NCBI GenBank assembly: GCA_018398765.1
Contig: JAHBMJ010001573.1
Location: 10,001-25,000 of the forward strand
Source of the DNA: Chromera velia
Lineage: Eukaryota > Sar > Chromeraceae
Length of the DNA: 15,000 bases
Direction of reading: 5' to 3'
Each line of letters begins with the position of its first letter. Position 1 is the stretch's first letter. The notes under the pieces were generated by a model. It was given only the letters and a program-made list of their open reading frames with translations. It ran no database searches and had not been told where the DNA came from. This document shows positions 8,718 through 15,000 of this stretch, piece after piece. The translations under genes were made by a program, and so were the position numbers.

Positions 8718-11700
8718 CGAACGCAACCCCACAATGAGACAGAGAGAGGGGCAACTCCATCCACCCCCCCGAACTTCAACTGACCGTCAGAAACGAAATG
8801 CAGAAGGCCTTCACCATGCGCACACCAGAGGCTCCATGGAAAAGGACCTGCAGGCACCAGAGGAAAAGCAAACAGCGCTCTCTCTCGGGGAGAAAGGGAG
8901 AGAGGGAGAAAGAAGAGAGAGAGAGAGAGCAGACATGAATAAACACCGGGAGGAAAGAAGGAAAGAAAGAAGCGGAATGAACCATCAACAGCGGAAAGCG
9001 ACAATTGAAGAGATTTGATTTGAGAGCGTAATTCCTTTTTTCGCTTCACATGTCTGAATTCCCGTTCCCTTCCCGTCTTCTTGGTGGACAAAATCTTCCC
9101 TGTCTTCTCCTTCCCTCCCCCACCCCCACCCCCCACCCCACCCACCTGCACATTCCACCCTAGATCGTCCCGAAGAGAGAAGCGGATCTTCAGGAACCTG
9201 CACACAGGCAGCAAGAGAGGCACACAGGCAGACAGGCAGCAAGGCAGGCAGACAGGCAAGCAGACAGGCAGACAGGCAGCAAGGCAGGCAGACAGGCAAG
9301 CAGATAGGCAGCAGGGCAGGCAGACAAGCAGACAAGCAGGCAGGCAGCAAGGCAGGCAGACAGGCAGGCAGGCAGGCAGATAGGCAGCAAGGCAGGCAGA
9401 CAGGCAAGCAGATAGGCAGCAGGGCAGGCAGCCAGACAGACAGGCAGGCAGGCAGGCAGGCAGACAAGCAGACAAGCAGGCAGGCAGGCAGGCAGGCAGG
9501 CAGACAAGCAGACAAGCAGGCAGGCAGGCAGGCAAGCAGATAGGCATGCAAAAAAGGGAAGGGAATCTTTCAAAGAACAGAAGACGCAACCACCAGGCAA
9601 GCGGAGAGACAGACAAACGGGGAACAGTAAGTAGACTCTGGCAAGCAAGGATTTATTCAGTAAGAAGAACGAAGCGAGGGACAAGAAGGGAAGGGGAAGG
9701 GAGGGAGGAAGAAAATAATATGGATGATCAAACAAAGAAAACCAGAAAGAAGCAAACAGAAAACGCCACAAACCAAGAGAGAAGGGGCTGACTTGAATAG
9801 AGATGGATCCACACCTCTCGCCACTCCAGGTGCCGCAACCTCGCTCCTGACACCCCCAACCATCGACTCTCCTCCCCCCCCCCCNCCCCCCCGTCCGACT
9901 CAATGTAGACCCAGCACCGGGTGTCGCCTCTCCTACCGCACTGCCCACTCCCATGGGTGACATGGCGCTTTGAGGCGACCTCACTCCTCCAGGCGTGCTC
10001 CCTCCCCCCCCTCCGTTTGCCTCCCCCCTGTGCACCCTATCCAGTTCCTGAGGGGTCTTGGAGGTAGACGCCAACCGTGCGACCACTCTTGAGGCTCTCA
10101 GCCTTCCCAGAAGAAAGGTCGCGCGTGCCCCCTTCAAGGGATCCCCCTCTCCCTTGTAGATCGGTTCTCGAGAGTAAATCTTACTCAGGGGTTCCAGCGA
10201 GAGCCTTACCCCCTCTTGGAAAGACGCCTTCAGAATTTGCTTCTCGATCTCGGCCTTGCCTGCCTGGATCGAGGCTTTCTGAAATTGTGCATGCATTCAT
10301 ACATTTGTCGTATGAAAAAGAATCCCGTATGAAAATGAATGCTTCTCGATCTCGGTCTTGCCTGCCTGGATCGAGGCTTTCTGAAATTGTGCATGCATTC
10401 ATACATTTGTCGTATGAAAAAGAATCCCGTATGAGAATGAATGCTTCTCGATCTCGGCCTTGCCTGCCTGGATCGAGGCTTTCTGAAATTCAATTAAGTG
10501 GAAAGAAGAAGATGTTGATCGAATGAGTGAGAAAGCAAATGCATTTTTGCAATCAGGTGGTTTTACACGTTTTGAGGGTGTAAAATGCCGAGATCAAAGT
10601 AGTGGGGCTGCTCATTTTTCTGAAAAACGAAAAAGAAAAAACAAGATGCACAAAGCAGACAACAGGCGCCCGAAGGGAAAAGAAAACTGAAGCAGAAAAA
10701 AGTCATGCAGCCTGCCTGCCTCCAGGAGCATACACAGACTAGACGGACTTTCAATTTTGCCTTCCACTCGGCTGCGTGTTCGAACCGTCGCGCTGTCAAT
10801 TTTGCCAGCAATTCGAGTTTGCTCTTCATCTCCACAAGGTATCTGCATTCATTCATTTATTTATTCATTCATTCATGTATTCATCAGCTCTGTCATGCAC
10901 CATGCACAGCTTTCCTCTAGAACCTTCTCATTCGATGGTCGAAACACCGCTATAGTGAAGGAGTCGAAAGTCATTTTTCCAACGAATTCCTATTCCTTCC
11001 CGTGGCAGAGGAATGCTTGCGTCGAGACTTTCCGAAGAAGGACACTTAACTGTGCATCTTCCCTGCTACATTAGAGCAAACTCATGATGGACTGTCTCAC
11101 TGACTGACTTACTCGAGGAAAAGTTTTCTATTTCTCATCCTGCATTTGAGAAGATGAAGCGCGACCTTCTCCGAGCACAGCCCGCGTCTCTGCAAGGCCT
11201 CTACTGCAATGAGAGCGGATCTGAGAACTTCCGCTTTGTCAGAATACTGCGAGGAGCCTGCGGTGCTCTGGTTGAAAGACTTCTTCTTCTTTTCCTCCAA
11301 CTGCGCTCTAAGTCCAGAGAAATCTTCCAAACGAAGACGTCCTTTCTCATCGGTTTCTGGCTTCTCTAAGGGTTCCGCATCTCCCAGGGCTTTCTGCAGA
11401 AATCAATTCAGTTGGTCACAGAAAGAAAGTTTGTTTGGGTTTTTCTTTCTCGGAACTTTCGGTTTTCTGCAGAGTAGAAGGAAATAAATCACAAGAAAGG
11501 TGGAAAGGTACGAAGTCAGTGACATAGCATGGTTGAACAGGACCAATGGTTGGTTTTCTTTGTTATCCTGACTCAGGCTTTCGCAGATCCTCTCTGTGCA
11601 CAGAGAAAGTTGTCTTCAGTCAGGCAGCGGTTCTTTTTCGACTAGCTTTTTCTGAACCTGCCGACCTCTAAGTGTTCCAGATACTTCTGGCACTCTCTCT

Positions 11701-13396
11701 CTCTCTCCGGGTCCTGTTCGTCCGGTACCTCCAGGGGAAAGTCTTTGACCAGAGAGAGAAAGGCCTGGGCAGACTGTGCGCCCAGGCTGGAGGCAGAGGA
11801 GCGGCGCGCGAAGCTGGAGACTTGTCTGCTCTCGTCTACCACAACAGCCAACGAGGTTGGAACAGGAACCCCAGTGAGTTCGTCCAGAATGAGGGGGTCG
11901 TCCTTAGAAGTGCAGTTGGGGACAAGCATGGAGTGCAGAAAGATCTGCAGAGACAGAAATAGAAAAGAGAAGAGAAGAGAAGAGATGTGGCTCCCTCCCG
12001 GTTAGCAATGAGACATGCCAGCACAGGATTGAGGAAAGAGAAATGGGGACACAAGAGAAAAGGGTCCCTCCCTCCTTATTTTGGAAAAGCACAGGAGAAG
12101 AGAGAGACTCGTCGTTCGAAAAAAGAATCGGCATCATGTGAGCAGAAAGATGAGGCAGAAACGAGAGGAAGAAAAGCAAATTGCTCCTGGATCTCTTTGA
12201 GGATGTGCAACTGAAGATTCTTTTCTCTTCTCTTCTCCACCTCATCCATCCAACAAACTGACTGACTGACTGACGGAGAGGTTGAGCATTCGGTTGCTCT
12301 CTGGTCTTTTCATGACGATCTCCACGACATGGGAGAACGAATTACGCTCTGGTTCCGATGGAAGCTCTATTCCTCTTCCCTCTTCCATCACACAGCTCTT
12401 CAGCAGACGCAAAAACGGATCCATGAAAGTAAAACCGTCAGGAGCAAATTTAGGTTCGACCCTCTCACTCAGTGGATTTTGTCCTCCTGTCCCCGTCTCC
12501 TGCTGAGCTCTGCCTACTGGGAGAGCGACATTTTGTTGAACCGTCCGCATTGTCTCAGCATTCGCTTTCGTAGGGCTCCGAGCAAGCACACCCCCTCTTC
12601 GGGAAGTTGAGAGGACGCTGCCGTGTGTACCCGTGTCCGCTCCCCTTTTGGGAGTCGGTGTGGTGGGGTCTCTATCCCTCGGACTGGCAACGTGCGTCGG
12701 ATTGGCAGGTGACTCCTCCAAGTTATTCTCTGTCCGCGCATCAGATACATTGCTTTGCATCCTGCTGAAGTTTGCTGACTGCTGTCGTGAGAGAGTGCCA
12801 TCGTCCTCTCCTCCGCCCTCTTCCTCCAATGCAATCTCGTCGTTCTCTCCCTCATCGTCCCCCTCCTCTTCCTCGCCCTTGCGCATGTTTCGATGAATCG
12901 CACCCGGTTTCCGAGCTGCAGCAGAAAGAGACAAAAAAGAGAAGAGAGAGTGGTCTAATCTCGGCGTGTTCAAGCATCTACAGAGGAAGGAGAGGGGTGT
13001 GAGGGAGAATCGTAGCCAATGCTACTCAACCACGCACTTGTTTCATCAGTACTTCACTAGTCATTTATTTCTCTCTCAGTGCCTTTCTTCTGCTTCTCTT
13101 CCTCTTCACTCACCTTCTTGTGTCATCTTTCTTTGAGCCTTTTCTTGACTCATCTTTCTTTGAGCCTTTTCTTGACTCATCTTTCTTTGAGCCTTTTCTT
13201 GACTCATCTCTCTTTGAGCCTTTTCTTGACTCATCTTTCTTTGAGCCTTTTCTTGACTCATCTTTCTTTGAGCCTTTTCCTGACTCATCTTTCTTTGAGC
13301 CTTTTCTTGACTCATCTTTCTTTTGGCCTCATCACCCACCCAACCACCCAGCCACTCGCTCACCCACCTGCCCGCCCCCCTCCCCCCACACACAAA

Positions 13397-13435
<39 letters not shown>

Positions 13436-13460
13436 TGTGTGTTTGTGTGTGTGCACGTCT

Positions 13461-13498
<38 letters not shown>

Positions 13499-13988
13499 GT
13501 CTGTCGGACCTTTTTTCCGGGCGTCTGCCACCAGTTCTTTGTCGAATTTCTCTGGCTGTCTGAGGACGAATGCGGCGAGACGGAAGAGGTCCATGGCCTT
13601 GACGGACAGTGAGTCCCGAGGCAGCCTGTGGACTCGACAGGAGTCCCTCAGGAGTCCAACAACAAGGTGCATCTTTGTGTCCAGTCCTGTGTTGCCCCGC
13701 ACACACTGCATTCATTCCCTCTCGACAGCAGCAGGAAGAGGCAGGAAAGGAAAGGAAAGAAGAGATGCAAAGAAAGAAAACTGATGAACTAGCCTACCCT
13801 AGCCTGTGTAGTGGGAGGAAAAAACAAAAAAAACACGCCATGGACCAAATGTGTAACTGATTCCCTTCGAGACGCATTGGTGCGATAAGATGGTTGCATT
13901 CCCCAAATCTGAGTAACTAGACGAATCGACAAAAGACCGACCCAGTTTTTTCTAAGCGCGTTTACACACAGAATTGCCTTCCTCTCTC

Positions 13989-14031
<43 letters not shown>

Positions 14032-14929
14032 CTTTTGCATACACGCACACAAACGCATGCACCGACTAAATCACTCTCTTACTCCTGCCTGCTTGCCTGT
14101 CTGACTGACTGACTGACTGACGAGATGATTGTCCTCTACGTTGACTGGCTCAAGTGCGTCGAGGAGCCAGAGGCCGAGCTTCTCTCTGAGGATCTCGCAC
14201 TTCCACTGGGCGTCCGGGCTCTGTCCGAACGGGGCGCTGTCTACCTCAGCGACGACATTGTCCAGGCACCTGGCGAGCACTGTGCTGTTCAATGCCGTGA
14301 GGATGCAGTCTGTTTCTGTCCAGTCAGAGTCGCCCTCACTCACGGGAGTGCACGCAACAATCGGCATCAGTCCATCGTCATCACTTTTGATGGTTTTGTC
14401 CAGCTGTGTGCGTGCATTTGGAAATATCAGAAACAAAAGTGCATACATGGTCACTTTTATACGCAAGTGCAACACAGAGCGTGTACGAGCAGAAATTGTC
14501 TTCTCTTGCGATCGAAATAAAAGTCAGGAACGATTTGCTTGAAGCTGAAAGAATTAATGTCTCTGCAGTACAAATAGGCGCAGAGGCTGCATGTTCGCTC
14601 GGCCAGACACTGTATGCATTTTTGCCTTTTTTTCCATTCAGAATGAGTGCATTGACCAAACGAAGTCAAAAAGACTTCACCTTCCTGTGAAACCGAAATA
14701 AAGAGCCGTATAGGGAAGACGAACGAAAGAATTTTGCGTATCGAGAGTCTTATTCTTGAGCCACGACGCAGATCCAGCTAGTCCAATTCTCGCATCCCAG
14801 TCCCAAAATAAAGAAGGAGAAAGGAAGGAAAGAATAAAAAAAAAGCCTCGGCCTCGATCGGGCGAACCTGATGCATCTCGTATTTCTCTGCGTAGTAGAC
14901 CGGCCGTTTGAGGAGCTCGCAGATTACCC
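6564..14929 (-). CDS. IQGAP-like protein, C-terminal part, 12 exons visible (5' end beyond window)
   Basis: Predicted exons (minus): A 14929-14868, B 14403-14122, C 13705-13510, D 12915-12275, E 11944-11666, F 11393-11113, G 10842-10749, H 10278-9793, I 9197-9146, J 8847-8785, K 8481-8446, L 6656-6564 (TGA 6566-6564), about 850 residues. Phases match at every junction; only exon H needs an indel, at its N-containing poly-C run. Exons I-L have GC-rich third positions in the chosen frame but not in the alternative. IQGAPs are scaffolds linking small GTPases and calmodulin to actin. Resemblances, aligned from memory to human IQGAP1: EVDSAPFG in B to VDKIPYG of the GAP-related domain; DPLILDELTGVPVP in E to DPIHELLDDLGEVP; helices in F-H to RasGAP_C; H-L, including LLDMRF and DGFIVFN, to the terminal RGC domain. 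Exon D carries a long acidic, Ser/Thr/Pro-rich insert. Coding structure is firm; the family is a medium-confidence inference. CH and IQ regions would lie beyond base 15000. Confidence 0.65.
6748..7274. repeat. Pyrimidine-rich compound microsatellite (CTGT, CTGCC, TCTC) in the last intron
   Basis: Long runs of CTGT, CTGC/CTAC (7016-7055), CTTT and TCTCTG units leave almost no purines except G on the plus strand. The tract lies in the 1.79-kb intron K-L, so it is purine-rich in the transcript. Open frames through it, rich in Leu/Ser/Cys, are artefacts. Confidence 0.95.
7405..8401. repeat. 40-bp minisatellite, 25 copies
   Basis: The unit (plus) is CTTACAAAAAAACAGCTGCC followed by ACCCTTCTTCCTTTGAAACG. 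Unit starts fall every 40 bp from 7421 to 8301, then at 8339 and 8379 after a 2-bp deletion, giving 25 units. Variant sites are CTTAC/CTGAC, GCC/GCT, ACCC/ATCC/AGCC and AAACG/GAGACG. Units 10-13, 17-20 and 21-24 share a similar order of variants, so part of the array grew by multi-unit duplication. The period is not a multiple of three, so it is not coding. Every unit carries a CAGCTG palindrome. The array lies in intron K-L of the IQGAP-like gene. Confidence 0.97.
8637..8720. repeat. Compound (CT)n-(CA)n-(GA)n microsatellite
   Basis: About ten CT, seven CA and eighteen GA units follow one another. The CT and GA arms are complementary, so the tract can fold into a hairpin with the CA run in the loop. 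It lies in intron J-K. Confidence 0.9.
8878..8932. repeat. GA-rich low-complexity tract
   Basis: This stretch of GAGA and GGGAGA units lies within intron I-J of the IQGAP-like gene. It reads as pyrimidine-rich in the transcript, where it could serve as the polypyrimidine tract before exon J (acceptor CCTGCAG at 8848). Confidence 0.7.
9204..9547. repeat. GGCAGGCAGACAGGCAGCAA compound array in intron H-I
   Basis: About 340 bp are made of GGCA, GACA and AGCA tetranucleotides in higher-order blocks of the type GGCAGCAAGGCAGGCAGACA, which recur several times with period shifts. Exon I begins immediately at the array's left edge (9197), so the transcript version (CTGCCTGC...) runs into the 3' splice site. 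A long Cys/Leu/Pro frame through it is an artefact. Confidence 0.93.
9874..9892. repeat. Poly-C run interrupted by an undetermined base (N at 9885)
   Basis: A run of C with one N lies inside exon H of the minus-strand gene. The reading frame needed downstream (ESMVGGVRSEVAAPGVARGV then DPSLFK) differs by one base from the frame upstream. The run length is therefore probably wrong in the assembly. Confidence 0.8.
10239..10490. repeat. 102-bp tandem duplication spanning a 3' splice site (2 full copies plus 48 bp)
   Basis: Copies begin at 10239, 10341 and 10443, nearly identical except for C/T and A/G substitutions. On the minus strand each copy carries the intron end AATTTCAG and the first 40 nt of exon H (AAAGCCTCGATCCAGGCAGG and on). 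Candidate acceptors thus lie before 10278, 10380 and 10482. Only the one at 10278 continues into the long open exon; use of the other two reaches an in-frame TGA. Confidence 0.9.
11097..11112 (-). repeat. GTAAGTCAGTCAGTGA 5' splice site after exon F
   Basis: Exon F ends ...TTCCTCGA and the intron starts GTAAGTCAGTCAGTGA: a canonical GTAAGT donor embedded in GTCA-like units. It supplies phase 2, which matches exon G. Confidence 0.75.
12259..12274 (-). repeat. (GTCA)4 run forming the 5' splice site after exon D
   Basis: Exon D ends ...CTCAACCTCTCC and the intron begins with four GTCA units. The first register is phase 0 and matches exon E, which starts with ATC after TCTGCAG. Confidence 0.75.
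13120..13331. repeat. 27-bp minisatellite, about 8 copies, in intron C-D
   Basis: The unit TCATCTTTCTTTGAGCCTTT plus TCTTGAC repeats with few substitutions. Because 27 is a multiple of three, several frames stay open and give false repetitive proteins of 9-residue units. It lies between exons C (ends 13510) and D (starts 12915). Confidence 0.92.
13397..13495. repeat. (TG)n microsatellites, two blocks, in intron C-D
   Basis: TG dinucleotide runs at about 13397-13446 and 13463-13493 are separated by GCACGTCTCTC. Alternating purine-pyrimidine tracts of this length can adopt Z-DNA. The second block ends about 15 bp from the end of exon C. Confidence 0.9.
13982..14030. repeat. (CT)n microsatellite in intron B-C
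   Basis: CT dinucleotides run almost uninterrupted through this stretch, broken by a single CCC. It lies between exons B and C of the minus-strand gene and is a GA tract in the transcript. Confidence 0.9.
14102..14121 (-). repeat. (GTCA)5 run forming the 5' splice site after exon B
   Basis: Exon B ends ...GACAATCATCTC and is followed by five GTCA units, then GACAGGCA. The first register is phase 0 and joins in frame to an exon C acceptor TGCAG (exon from 13705). The second register is phase 1 and joins in frame to an alternative acceptor CACAG (exon from 13686). Confidence 0.7.
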
Positions 14930-15000
14930 CTGAAAGCAGACGTACAAAGAAGCAGACAGACAGGCAGGCAGACAAACAGTCTAGGTATAGAGGGGGGGAA

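Larger units (their letters stand above)
6564..11393 (-). other. Exons F-L: RasGAP_C-like helices and RGC-like C-terminal domain
   Basis: Exons F-G and the start of H are helical: VLRSALIAVEALQRRGLCSE, then YLVEMKSKLELLAKL and EHAAEWKAKLK, like the coiled RasGAP_C region. Exon H then has a Gly/Ser/Pro-rich linker. From DPSLFK at the end of H, exons I (FLKIRFSLRDDLGWNVQ), J (VLFHGASGVRMVKAFCISFL), K (LLDMRFARKLAQ) and L (LECGDGFIVFNCLQLTQLLS) form one domain of about 85 residues. Its hydrophobic pattern follows the RGC end of IQGAPs (LLQLQY...LFD...VNVNLLIFLL). The protein ends ten residues later. Confidence 0.5.
11666..14403 (-). other. Exons B-E: degenerate GAP-related-domain-like segment
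   Basis: Exon B encodes helix-rich sequence with EVDSAPFGQ and CEILREKLGLWLLDAL. Exon C has VVGLLRDSCRVHRLPRDS and DLFRLAAFVLRQPEKF. In IQGAP these positions would hold PYGMR...KVLKDSL, the YRYMNPAIV strip and the helix after it. The NPA strip is not conserved here, so GAP activity is not expected; IQGAP GRDs are also inactive. Exon D has a polar insert of about 150 residues before GFTFMDPFLRLLKSC. Exon E has LDELTGVPVPTSL and FLSLVKDFPLEVPDEQ, which parallel the segment just after the IQGAP GRD. Confidence 0.5.

Noticed and set aside
8636-9616. Longest open frame on the minus strand, Cys/Leu/Pro-rich, 326 codons
   Set aside because: It runs through GGCAG, GA and CT repeats and crosses predicted exons I and J out of frame; composition is pure repeat.
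10205-10212. GTAAGG donor inside exon H
   Set aside because: Its phase does not match exon I, and the frame beyond it keeps coding-like codon use.
13106-13711. Repetitive frames on both strands (SSFFEPFLD and MSQEKAQRK types)
   Set aside because: A 27-bp period keeps frames open by arithmetic. Only the segment 13705-13510 on the minus strand has exon-like composition and splice signals.
14457-14669. Possible extra exon on the minus strand (RDINSFSFKQIVPDFYF) in intron A-B
   Set aside because: A TGCAG acceptor exists, but there is no donor fitting GTNNG and exons A and B already join in phase without it.

Overview
The window looks like nuclear DNA of a unicellular eukaryote with spliceosomal introns. 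My best guess is a photosynthetic alveolate of the chromerid type (about 0.5). Reasons: roughly balanced base composition, small exons split by introns packed with tetranucleotide and minisatellite repeats, proteins with eukaryotic domain architecture, and TGCATGC elements of the kind used in apicomplexan promoters. Nothing looks prokaryotic or phage-derived. Long open frames are mostly misleading here, because the longest ones run through simple repeats while the real genes are short exons. I rebuilt genes by matching reading frame, splice-site pattern and intron phase by eye.

Layout. (1) 1-619, minus: 5' part of an mRNA capping enzyme (guanylyltransferase), leaving the window at base 1. (2) 620-1349: space between two divergent genes, with a cluster of GGAGACGG-like motifs. 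(3) About 1350-2018, plus: dual-specificity phosphatase with an intact HCxxGxxR active site; its 5' end is unresolved. (4) 2019-2847: no gene, with an AT-rich island. (5) 4780-2848, minus: a complete three-exon DUF924-family gene (285 aa) with an N-terminal targeting-type extension. (6) 4781-6563: no gene; degenerate tandem repeats, a poly-G/palindrome cluster and AT-rich DNA. (7) 14929-6564, minus: at least 12 exons of one large gene that enters from beyond base 15000 and ends with TGA at 6566-6564. Its pieces resemble, in order, the GAP-related domain, RasGAP_C helices and terminal RGC domain of IQGAP proteins.

The splice model is internally consistent. All 13 donors fit GTNNG, 12 of 13 have a pyrimidine at +6, 8 of 13 have C at +3, and most acceptors end TGCAG. 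Intron phases match at every junction except one large exon interrupted by a homopolymer containing an N. The most unusual points are GTCA microsatellites sitting exactly on several 5' splice sites, a 102-bp duplication that triples one 3' splice site, a 25-copy 40-bp minisatellite inside the last intron, and mutually complementary CTGCC/GGCAG arrays flanking three small exons.

The four genes have no evident shared pathway. The capping-enzyme/phosphatase neighbourhood recalls the metazoan and plant fusion of a cysteine-phosphatase RNA triphosphatase with the guanylyltransferase, but the phosphatase here has a protein-phosphatase signature.
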